NCBI GenBank assembly: GCA_017626275.1
Contig: JAGAJD010000071.1
Coordinates: 1 to 17,770 of the forward strand
Direction of reading: 5' to 3'
Length of the DNA: 17,770 nucleotides
From: Lachnospira sp.
Lineage (GTDB): Bacteria; Bacillota; Clostridia; Lachnospirales; Lachnospiraceae
Both the position numbers and the translations under genes were made by a program. Numbering within the stretch: the stretch's first letter is position 1; every line of letters starts with the position of its first letter. This document shows positions 10,302 through 17,321 of this stretch, in pieces. Under the pieces are notes generated by a model that worked only from the letters and a program-made list of their open reading frames with translations, ran no database searches and had not been told where the DNA came from.

Positions 10302-11050
10302 TGAATCTGAATGTATTTTCAATGGCATTAAGATATAACATTGATTGTACGGTAGTATTGCCTGAAAATATAAAAAAAGACGAAAAATTAAAATGTATAT
10401 GGCTTTATCACGGGGGAAGCGGGGATCATACGGCGTGGCTTTATCATACTCCGCTTGTCGAATATGTTGAAGAAAAAAAATTTGCTGCAATTCTTCCAAA
10501 CTCTCACGAGGGTTGTTTCGTAAATATGAATATAGGAGATAAATTTGGTTCATTTGTCGGAAAGGAGCTGCCGTCAATTATATGGAATATGTTTTCATGT
10601 ATTTCCTCTGAAAGAAAAGATAATTATATTGCCGGCTTTTCAAACGGGGGTTACGGCTGTCTTCACACTGCGCTTATGTATCCGCAAAGATTTGCCGGAG
10701 TAGGTGCATTTTCTGCGGGAGACAAGGCAGACTCTGATTTCCCTAATGATAACAGCAAAAAAGCAAAAGCTAAATTGCAGTTGTTTGGTGAGGGAGATTT
10801 ACACAAAACGGAATATGGACTCACTTATCTTGCTGACAGGTTAATCGCTGAAAATGTGGAAAAGCCTGTAATTTATCACGCATGTGGTGGAAAAGATCCA
10901 TGGCTTGATAAAAACCATATTGTGCGTGATTATTTTTTAAATCATAATGAGTATCAATATACCTATGATGAGATACCGGAGCTTGGACATGAATGGTCAT
11001 TCTGGAAGGAAGAATTGTTAAGATATTTGAAATTTGTCGGAATTTTTTAA
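10292..11050 (+). CDS. alpha/beta-hydrolase esterase, diverged tandem paralogue
   Basis: A 252-residue esterase of the same family as the preceding gene but strongly diverged. The triad is S117 in GFSNGGYG, D202 in GGKDPW and H233 in GHEWSFW; the oxyanion segment is YHGGSGDHTAW. No signal peptide is visible. ATG 10292 follows GGAGG (10282-10286) and overlaps the upstream gene by 10 nt; ATG 10301, which overlaps the upstream stop by one base (TAATG), is an alternative start with a 14-nt spacing. Overlap implies translational coupling and joint function. Divergence with both triads intact suggests different substrates rather than decay. Confidence 0.87.
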   Translation: MSVMNLNVFSMALRYNIDCTVVLPENIKKDEKLKCIWLYHGGSGDHTAWLYHTPLVEYVEEKKFAAILPNSHEGCFVNMNIGDKFGSFVGKELPSIIWNMFSCISSERKDNYIAGFSNGGYGCLHTALMYPQRFAGVGAFSAGDKADSDFPNDNSKKAKAKLQLFGEGDLHKTEYGLTYLADRLIAENVEKPVIYHACGGKDPWLDKNHIVRDYFLNHNEYQYTYDEIPELGHEWSFWKEELLRYLKFVGIF

Positions 11051-11070
11051 AATAATTATTTTATCAAATA

Positions 11071-11098
11071 TTGTAAATGACAATTTTTATGATAGAAT
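11071..11098 (+). promoter_or_regulatory. promoter of the transglutaminase/MBOAT operon
   Basis: TTGTAA (11071-11076) and TAGAAT (11093-11098) are separated by 16 bp and would start transcription near 11105, about 32 nt before the first gene. A 15-bp interrupted palindrome, ATTGT-N5-ACAAT (11070-11084), covers the -35 element and could be an operator. This is the only good promoter I see for the five genes that follow. Confidence 0.55.
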
Positions 11099-11136
11099 AG
11101 TGTATTATTGTACTCATAACGAAAGGTGTGTTAAAG

Positions 11137-12129
11137 ATGAAAAGTGGGAACAGGTCTATGAGAAGAAATAGGAGAAGGAAAAAGGTAATTGCAGAGATAA
11201 GTATTATAGCAATTATAGCAGTCATAGCAGTTATTGTTACTGTAATTGTTCTGGTAAGCAGACCTAAAAAGGGAAAGACAGCGGCAAATCAGAATAATAT
11301 AACATCTTCGGAGTCAGTAAAGAATGATACAAAATCTTTGTCAAACAATCAGACAACCACACAAAGCGCAACTGAGGCAACTACTTCGGTAAATAAAGAG
11401 CCTCCGGTTATTTCAGGTGTTTCTGATAAGACTTATACCGTAGGTGATAAAGTATCTTATATGTCCGGAGTATCAGCAAAAGATGAAAAAGGAACAGAGA
11501 TAGAAGTAAGCGTGGATAATTCAGAAGTAAACAGTAATAAAGCAGGAACGTATAAAGTTTATTATACGGCAGAAGATAAGGATGGAAATATAGCAAAAGA
11601 AACTGCTGTGTATACATTTGTTAATCCTAAGACGGCTACTAATGATAGCTTAGATGCTGTTGTAGCACAGGTGTTATCTGAAATTACTAATGATTCTATG
11701 TCTATGGGACAGAAGCTTCGTGCAATTTGGAATTATGCACATACAAAAATAGGATATCACGGAACTCCGCTTGACGGCTCAGACAGGGAAAATGAAGCTT
11801 ATCAGGCATTAACGACAATTCAGAAAAGCGGATATGTAGGCGGTGACTGTTTTACGTACTGCTGTGTTGATAAAGCTCTTCTTGAGGGACTTGGTGTGTC
11901 ATGCATATGGGTTGATAATCAGGGTGCTGCGACAGGTGACCATAGCTGGCTCTTATGCAATGTCGGAACAGGCTGGTATCATTTTGATGCAACGAGAATG
12001 CTTGATAAATTTGAATGTTTTATGCTTACAGATAAAGAAATACAGGATTATCTTGATACAGGAAAGTCTATTTACAAAAGAGACCTTTCAGCATATCCTA
12101 AATCAGCATCGGAAATTTACACATATTAG
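11137..12129 (+). CDS. membrane-anchored Ig-like/transglutaminase-like protein (TG1)
   Basis: A 330-residue extracellular enzyme. A very basic N terminus (R/K at 9-16) precedes one membrane segment (about 17-40). A Thr/Ser/Asn/Gln-rich linker (about 45-87) follows, then an Ig-like domain of DUF5011 type (about 88-160, starting PPVISGV and including AGTYKVYYTAEDKDGN), then a transglutaminase-core domain (about 170-300). The papain-like triad is complete: C238 in GGDCFTYC, H269 in GDHSW, D284 in WYHFDA. Such domains cross-link, hydrolyse or transfer at peptide or amide bonds; which applies is unknown. ATG 11137 is used because GAAAGG (11121-11126) is 10 nt upstream; the in-frame GTG at 11128 is too close to that site. 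First gene of a five-gene operon and a paralogue of the last. Confidence 0.88.
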   Translation: MKSGNRSMRRNRRRKKVIAEISIIAIIAVIAVIVTVIVLVSRPKKGKTAANQNNITSSESVKNDTKSLSNNQTTTQSATEATTSVNKEPPVISGVSDKTYTVGDKVSYMSGVSAKDEKGTEIEVSVDNSEVNSNKAGTYKVYYTAEDKDGNIAKETAVYTFVNPKTATNDSLDAVVAQVLSEITNDSMSMGQKLRAIWNYAHTKIGYHGTPLDGSDRENEAYQALTTIQKSGYVGGDCFTYCCVDKALLEGLGVSCIWVDNQGAATGDHSWLLCNVGTGWYHFDATRMLDKFECFMLTDKEIQDYLDTGKSIYKRDLSAYPKSASEIYTY

Positions 12130-12144
12130 GGGAGGCTCAGGCAG

Positions 12145-13707
12145 ATGTTATTTACCTCTTTAAAATTTGTTGCATTTGTTATAGCTGTATTATTTTTGTA
12201 TTATGCAGTACCTAAAAAATTTCAGTGGGTACTGCTTCTGTGTGCAAATCTATTCTTTTACATACAGGCAGGAATATACGGATTAGTATTTATACTTGTA
12301 ACAATAGCTACAACTTATATAAGTGCTTTAAGTATTTGTAAAGAGCAGGAAAATATTAAAAGATTATTTGAAAAGTACAAAGATATATTGACAAAAGAAG
12401 ATAAAAAGATGTACAAAGCAAAAAGTAAGAGAACACAAAAGCTTTACATGATACTCTGCCTTATTGTAAATATAGGAATACTTGCTGTTTTAAAGTACAC
12501 AAACTTTTTTATCTTAAATTTTACAAATATGAAACCTGTAAATTTCATTCTGCCAATGGGAATTTCGTTTTATACATTTCAGTCTATGGGATATTTAATA
12601 GATGTGTATAGAGGAACTGTTAAAGCAGAAAGAAATCCTGCACGTTTTGCTCTTTTTATTTCATTTTTCCCGCAGCTTGTACAGGGACCGATTAACCGAT
12701 GGAAAGAACTGAGCAGTACGCTGTTTTCATATCATACATTTTCATGGAAAGTTATTCAGTCCGGAGTTGAAAGAGTTATCTGGGGATATTTTAAAAAGCT
12801 CGTTATTGCAGACCGTGCAATGATTGGACTGGCTGTTATTACAAGTGACAATGTAAAATATTCAGGTGCATATGCGCTTTTAGGAATGTTGTTATATGCA
12901 GTTGAGCTTTATGCTGATTTTACGGGAGGAATTGATGTAACTATCGGTATTGCCGAAATGTTTGGAATTAAGCTTGCCGAAAACTTCAAACGTCCGTTTT
13001 TTTCAAAAAGTATTGCAGAATACTGGAGAAGATGGCATATTACCTTGTGCGCATGGTTTAAAGATTATTTATTCTACCCGATATCAATGTCAAAGTGGAT
13101 GAATAAGCTTTCAAAAGCAGTAAAAAAGAAGTGCGGCAATGCCATTGGTTCAAGACTTCCTGTTTATATTTCAAGTATTGTTGTCTGGTTTGTAACAGGC
13201 CTTTGGCATGGTGCAAGCTGGAATTTTATTGTATGGGGATTATTGAATTGTGCGGTCATGCTGATTTCACAGGAATTAGAGCCGGTATATGAAAAGGTCG
13301 AAAACAGGCTTCATTACCGCAGATTCCGTTATTATAAAGTATTTGAAATTCTTCGTACCACATTTATTGTATGTTCTCTTCAGATGCTTGATTATTATTA
13401 CAATATTTCAGATGCATTCAGAATGTATATTTCTATATTTACAACGGCAAATTATGGCTATGTTTTAAAAACGGGCATGTGGAATATAGGTTTAAAGGTA
13501 CAGGACTATGCTGTGCTTATATTGGGAGTATTAATTATATTTATTGTAAGTATGCTTCAGCGTAAAAGACAAATAAGAAAAAGTCTCGACAGCAGACCTT
13601 TCTTTGTCCGTTTTATCATATTTTTACTGTTGTTTTTAGCTATCGCATCATTTGGAATATATGGAATAGGCTACGAATCTAGTCAGTTTATATATAATCA
13701 GTTTTAG
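12145..13707 (+). CDS. MBOAT family O-acyltransferase, AlgI-like
   Basis: A 520-residue polytopic membrane protein of the MBOAT family. It moves acyl groups, usually acetyl, from a cytoplasmic donor across the membrane for O-acylation of surface polymers. The signature blocks are visible: YWRRWHITL (293-301) with AWFKDYLFYP following, and GLWHGASWNFIVWG around H355, the expected catalytic histidine. A Lys-rich cytoplasmic loop lies at about 70-105. Sequence and length fit AlgI/PatA-type rather than DltB, and no dltA or dltC is nearby. ATG 12145 follows GGGGAGG (12129-12135), which overlaps the TG1 stop codon. The next gene, an SGNH-like protein, is the expected partner that finishes acyl transfer outside the membrane. 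Confidence 0.93.
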   Translation: MLFTSLKFVAFVIAVLFLYYAVPKKFQWVLLLCANLFFYIQAGIYGLVFILVTIATTYISALSICKEQENIKRLFEKYKDILTKEDKKMYKAKSKRTQKLYMILCLIVNIGILAVLKYTNFFILNFTNMKPVNFILPMGISFYTFQSMGYLIDVYRGTVKAERNPARFALFISFFPQLVQGPINRWKELSSTLFSYHTFSWKVIQSGVERVIWGYFKKLVIADRAMIGLAVITSDNVKYSGAYALLGMLLYAVELYADFTGGIDVTIGIAEMFGIKLAENFKRPFFSKSIAEYWRRWHITLCAWFKDYLFYPISMSKWMNKLSKAVKKKCGNAIGSRLPVYISSIVVWFVTGLWHGASWNFIVWGLLNCAVMLISQELEPVYEKVENRLHYRRFRYYKVFEILRTTFIVCSLQMLDYYYNISDAFRMYISIFTTANYGYVLKTGMWNIGLKVQDYAVLILGVLIIFIVSMLQRKRQIRKSLDSRPFFVRFIIFLLLFLAIASFGIYGIGYESSQFIYNQF

Positions 13708-13716
13708 GAGGATCAC

Positions 13717-14754
13717 ATGAAAAAGAAGATTATCCGCATACTTGCAATCGTTCTGATTCCGACTGCCTGTTTATATTTTTTACAGCTTCTTTTTATGCCG
13801 AAATATGTGTCGGATATAAATGAAGGCTCAATGATTGAGGAATATTACAAAAGTTCTAAAAATCATGAAGTATTGATTTTGGGAGATTGCGAAGTATATG
13901 AGAATATTTCACCTGTTACAATGTGGGAGGAATATGGAATTACAAGCTATATCAGAGGAAGTTCAGAGCAGTTGATATGGCAGTCATATTATCTTTTGGA
14001 AGATACATTAAAATATGAGACTCCGAAGGTTGTGGTTTTAAATGTTCTTGCAATGCAGCAAAGCGAGGCGAAGAGCGAAGCTTATAACCGAATGACGCTT
14101 GATGGAATGAGGTGGTCATTTTCAAAGCTAAATTCAATTAAGGAATCGATGACGGAAGAAGAAAGCATTATAAGCTATGTATTTCCTTTTTTGAGATACC
14201 ATTCACGATGGAGTGAATTAACATCAGATGATATTAAATATATGTTTAATAAGCCTAATGTTACAACAAACGGATATTTAATGCAGGTAGGAGTAAGACC
14301 TATGACGGTAGCTCCTCAGGAAGTGCCTCTTAAAAATTATCAATTTAGTGAACGAAATTACAATTATTTAGATAAAATAAGACAGCTATGCGAAGAAAAA
14401 GGTATAAAGCTTGTATTAATGAAAGCACCTAGTATGTACCCTTACTGGTATGAGCGGTGGGATACGCAGATAAAGGAATATGAAGATAAGTATAATTTAT
14501 TATATTTAAACATGATTGAACAGTCAGAAAAAATAGGGATAGATTATACAACCGATACATTTGATTATGGTCAGCACCTTAATGTTGACGGAGCGGAAAA
14601 GCTGTCAAAGTATCTTGGAAAAATTTTAAAAGATAAATATGATCTGGCAGATTACAGAAATAATCAGGAATATCAGAAAACATGGGATACACTTACAGAA
14701 CAGTATCACAGGGAAAAAGAAAATAAGTTAAAAGAATGGGAGAATATTCAATGA
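13717..14754 (+). CDS. membrane-anchored SGNH-like protein with Cys in block I
   Basis: A 345-residue protein with a basic N terminus and one membrane anchor (about 5-27), the rest outside. It resembles the AlgJ/AlgX/DltD group of SGNH-fold partners of MBOAT acyltransferases. Block I reads LILGDCEVYE (53-62), so the residue normally serine is C58. Block V is probably D283 and H287 in FDYGQHLNVDG. Between them are RGSSEQ and VVVLNV, matching blocks II and III. A charged, probably helical tail (about 310-345) ends the protein. Acyl handover from the MBOAT protein to a surface acceptor is the inferred role, with C58 as a possible thioester nucleophile. ATG 13717 follows TAGGAGGA (13705-13712). 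The stop overlaps the lipoprotein start. Confidence 0.82.
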   Translation: MKKKIIRILAIVLIPTACLYFLQLLFMPKYVSDINEGSMIEEYYKSSKNHEVLILGDCEVYENISPVTMWEEYGITSYIRGSSEQLIWQSYYLLEDTLKYETPKVVVLNVLAMQQSEAKSEAYNRMTLDGMRWSFSKLNSIKESMTEEESIISYVFPFLRYHSRWSELTSDDIKYMFNKPNVTTNGYLMQVGVRPMTVAPQEVPLKNYQFSERNYNYLDKIRQLCEEKGIKLVLMKAPSMYPYWYERWDTQIKEYEDKYNLLYLNMIEQSEKIGIDYTTDTFDYGQHLNVDGAEKLSKYLGKILKDKYDLADYRNNQEYQKTWDTLTEQYHREKENKLKEWENIQ

Positions 14755-15275
14755 AAAGAAAGAGTTTTGCAGCAATGTGTATAATGACAGCATGTTTTGC
14801 AATGACAGCATGCGGTAATTCAAGTCAGAATACGACAGCAGGTGGAGTAAATAATGAAAGTCAGATAGAAAACGGAAGTAAATATGTATTTGAGACTTCC
14901 GGTTATAGTGTAAAGGTAAACGCCAAAATATCTGAGTGCTTAGAAAAGCTCGGAGAGCCAAAGGGCGGAACATATGAAGTAAAGAGCTGCGCATTTGACG
15001 GAATGGATAAGTTTTACTATTATGGTGCATATACTATTCAGGGATACCAGAAAGATAATGAAGACCTTGTTTATTCAGTTACATTTATGGACGATACGGT
15101 AAAGACGCCGGAAGGAGTAAGACTTGGAGATTCAAAGGATAAGATGACATCTGCCTATGGAAGTTCATTTAATCAGGACGGCGAGCAGTATATTTATACT
15201 TCAGGAAATACAAAATTAATATTTGTGTTAAAAAATGATGTTATTGAGAACATTATATATGAATTAAATCAATAG
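14751..15275 (+). CDS. small lipoprotein of unknown function
   Basis: A 174-residue predicted lipoprotein. The signal sequence has KRK at 2-4, a short hydrophobic core and a lipobox MTAC with C21 as the likely lipid-modified residue; an earlier MTAC with C15 is an alternative. A Ser/Asn/Thr-rich spacer precedes a globular part (about 48-174). That part looks like two similar halves, each a short helix (ISECLEKLG, then GDSKDKMTSAYG) followed by beta strands ending in YSVTF or ENIIYE. I do not recognise the family; a BLIP/SmpA-like repeat fold is a guess. ATG 14751 overlaps the upstream stop (ATGA) and has GGGAGAA (14738-14744); ATG 14736 would place that site inside the gene. Confidence 0.8.
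   Translation: MKRKSFAAMCIMTACFAMTACGNSSQNTTAGGVNNESQIENGSKYVFETSGYSVKVNAKISECLEKLGEPKGGTYEVKSCAFDGMDKFYYYGAYTIQGYQKDNEDLVYSVTFMDDTVKTPEGVRLGDSKDKMTSAYGSSFNQDGEQYIYTSGNTKLIFVLKNDVIENIIYELNQ
14783..14812 (+). repeat. 12-bp direct repeat in the lipoprotein signal sequence
   Basis: AATGACAGCATG occurs at 14783-14794 and again at 14801-14812, an 18-bp period equal to six codons. The product is a doubled MTAC lipobox (MTAC-FA-MTAC). It looks like a small tandem duplication. Confidence 0.7.
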
Positions 15276-15277
15276 GA

Positions 15278-16351
15278 ATGAAAAAAAAGAAAAAGTTAAA
15301 AAGAAGATTAAAAAAAAATCTTATGCTTGTGCTGAAATTATCTGTTATTATGGCATTGACTGGCATAAGTGGTTTTTACTTTCTTAATATGCTTATAAAT
15401 TCAGGATTAAATGTACAGACTCATGAACTTGTAGTTGGTTTGGGAGAAGCAGTACAGGCAGCAGATTTTATTTCTAATTATGATGCTGAAAAAATAACGG
15501 CAGTTTTTGAAAAAGAACCTGAAAGACAGGAAGGAAAACAGGAGGTTGTACTTATAGTAACTAATTCCTATGGGAAAAGTAAAGAATATAAGGAAACTTT
15601 GAAATTTGTTAAATTAGATGATATACCTCCTGTTATTTCGGGAGTAAGGGAAATTACAGTAAATATAGGTGATCCTGTATCATATCTGGAGGGTGTTACG
15701 GCAATCGACAATATTGATGGGATTATAGATATAACTGTCGAAAAAGCTTCCGTAAATACCAGAGAAGAGGGAACATATTCAATTATGTATGAGGCATGTG
15801 ACAGTTCAGGAAATGTAACACAGGTTTCATCTGTTGTTAATGTTAAACGTGAGTCTTATTCACAGATACAGTTAAATGAACTGGCAGATAAGGTTTTATC
15901 GCAGATAACCGATACTAACATGTCCATGGCTCAAAAGGCTTATGCAATTTATCAATATGCCCATACCCATATAGTATATACGGGAGAGAGACTTGCCTCA
16001 GACTGGGATACTGAAAGTTATATGGGACTTACTAATATAGAGAGTACAGGACAAAGCGGAGGAGACTGCCATACATACTGTTCAGTAGCTAAGATTCTTT
16101 TGGATAGGGCAGGTGCAAAGACAATCAGGGTGGAGCGAAGAAACGGACAGCCGGGAAATACACATTTCTGGCTGTTGGTAAACTTAGGTTCAGGCTGGTA
16201 TCATTTTGACGCAATTAACGTGTTTGATGACGATTTTGAGTGTTTTATGAAAACAGATGCAGAGGTAAAGGAATACAGTAAGCTTAGAAAAGATTATTAT
16301 GACTTAGATGAAACAGTATTTCCTGCCTCACCGACAACTCCGTTTAAATGA
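15278..16351 (+). CDS. membrane-anchored Ig-like/transglutaminase-like protein (TG2)
   Basis: A 357-residue paralogue of TG1. A Lys/Arg-rich N terminus (2-13) precedes a membrane segment (about 15-40). An extra beta-rich domain follows (about 45-115), possibly a second Ig-like fold, then a DUF5011-like domain (about 116-190, starting PPVISGV) and the transglutaminase core (about 198-330). The triad is C264 in GGDCHTYC, H296 in THFW and D311 in WYHFDA. The match to TG1 is clearest at the MSMxQK and WYHFDA segments. Only 2 nt separate it from the lipoprotein stop, and the only Shine-Dalgarno-like bases (GGA, 15275-15277) abut the ATG, so translation probably depends on coupling. I see no good terminator downstream. 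Confidence 0.87.
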   Translation: MKKKKKLKRRLKKNLMLVLKLSVIMALTGISGFYFLNMLINSGLNVQTHELVVGLGEAVQAADFISNYDAEKITAVFEKEPERQEGKQEVVLIVTNSYGKSKEYKETLKFVKLDDIPPVISGVREITVNIGDPVSYLEGVTAIDNIDGIIDITVEKASVNTREEGTYSIMYEACDSSGNVTQVSSVVNVKRESYSQIQLNELADKVLSQITDTNMSMAQKAYAIYQYAHTHIVYTGERLASDWDTESYMGLTNIESTGQSGGDCHTYCSVAKILLDRAGAKTIRVERRNGQPGNTHFWLLVNLGSGWYHFDAINVFDDDFECFMKTDAEVKEYSKLRKDYYDLDETVFPASPTTPFK

Positions 16352-16381
16352 AAATGCTTTTAAAAGTAATGTTAATAGGCT

Positions 16382-16410
16382 TTGACTTATCAGTAAAATT
16401 GGTATATTCT
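16382..16410 (+). promoter_or_regulatory. promoter of the fumarase genes
   Basis: TTGACT (16382-16387) and TATTCT (16405-16410) are 17 bp apart; an overlapping TATATT (16403-16408) gives a 15-bp spacer. It lies in the 100-bp gap between TG2 and the fumarase genes, which otherwise holds only a weak A/T palindrome near 16358-16367. Transcription would start near 16417. Confidence 0.55.
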
Positions 16411-16451
16411 ATTAAAAGAATTTACAAAATGTAAGGATAAAGGATAGAAGT

Positions 16452-17294
16452 ATGCGTGAAATTAATGTTGATGAGATAGTAAAAAATATTAAAGAAATGT
16501 GTATTGAAGCTAATCATTTTCTCTCTGAGGATATGAAACAGGTTTACGAGGGTGCTGTAAAGGACGAAAAATCAGCACTTGGAAGACAGATTTTAAATCA
16601 GCTCCAGGAAAACTTAAAGATTGCCGGCGAAGATATGATTCCGATTTGTCAGGATACCGGAATGGCAGTTATTTTTATAAATGTAGGTCAGGAAGTACAT
16701 TTCACAGGCGGAAATATTACTGATGCGGTCAATGAGGGCGTAAGACAGGGCTATGTTGACGGTTATTTAAGAAAATCAGTAGTTAAAGACCCTATTTACA
16801 GAGAAAATACTAAAGACAACACTCCTGCTGTTATACATTATAATATTGTTCCAGGAGATAAAGTAGAGATTACGGTTGCGCCTAAGGGCTTTGGAAGTGA
16901 AAACATGAGCCGTGTCTTTATGTTAAAGCCGGCTGACGGTATAGAAGGTGTTAAAGAGGCTATTCTTACGGCAGTAAAAGACGCAGGTCCTAATGCCTGT
17001 CCTCCAATGGTAATAGGTGTAGGAATTGGAGGAACTTTTGAAAAATGTGCGCTGCTTGCAAAGAAAGCATTGACAAGAAACTTAAATGAGAAGCCTGAAA
17101 AGGAATATGTTAAGAAACTTGAAGAGGAAATGCTTGAAAAAATTAACAGACTTGGTATAGGTCCGGGCGGTCTTGGAGGAACAAAAACAGCTTTAGCAGT
17201 AAATATTGAGACTTATCCGACGCATATAGCAGGACTTCCTGTTGCAGTAAATATATGCTGTCATGTCAACAGACATGTGACAAGAGAGATTTAG
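16452..17294 (+). CDS. class I fumarate hydratase, alpha subunit
   Basis: A 280-residue alpha subunit of the oxygen-sensitive, iron-sulfur class I fumarase (fumarate plus water to malate), equivalent to the N-terminal half of E. coli FumA. Three cysteines suit a [4Fe-4S] cluster: C66 in ICQDTGM, C183 in NACPPM and C270 (or C269) in NICCHVNRH. The glycine-rich VGIGGTFEKCA segment (about 189-199) is characteristic. L-tartrate dehydratase TtdA is a close relative and cannot be excluded from sequence alone; fumarase is likelier in this context. ATG 16452 is preceded by repeated AGGAT sequences (16434-16446). The beta subunit gene follows after 27 nt. Confidence 0.93.
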   Translation: MREINVDEIVKNIKEMCIEANHFLSEDMKQVYEGAVKDEKSALGRQILNQLQENLKIAGEDMIPICQDTGMAVIFINVGQEVHFTGGNITDAVNEGVRQGYVDGYLRKSVVKDPIYRENTKDNTPAVIHYNIVPGDKVEITVAPKGFGSENMSRVFMLKPADGIEGVKEAILTAVKDAGPNACPPMVIGVGIGGTFEKCALLAKKALTRNLNEKPEKEYVKKLEEEMLEKINRLGIGPGGLGGTKTALAVNIETYPTHIAGLPVAVNICCHVNRHVTREI

Positions 17295-17321
17295 TATAAC
17301 AGATAAATTTGGAGGAAAGAC

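Noticed and set aside
11049..11062. AAAATAATTATTTT palindrome as terminator of the esterase genes
   Set aside because: A pure A/T dyad with no G/C stem would not be a stable intrinsic terminator.
11128..11136. GTG 11128 as the TG1 start
   Set aside because: It is one base from the GAAAGG site; ATG 11137 has proper spacing.
11843..12163. Alternative frame overlapping the TG1 catalytic region
   Set aside because: TG1's own frame contains the complete Cys-His-Asp triad, so there is no frameshift; the other frame has no domain content.
12145..14754. Assignment of the MBOAT/SGNH pair as DltB/DltD (teichoic acid D-alanylation)
   Set aside because: No dltA or dltC gene is adjacent, and the MBOAT motifs and length fit AlgI-type proteins better.
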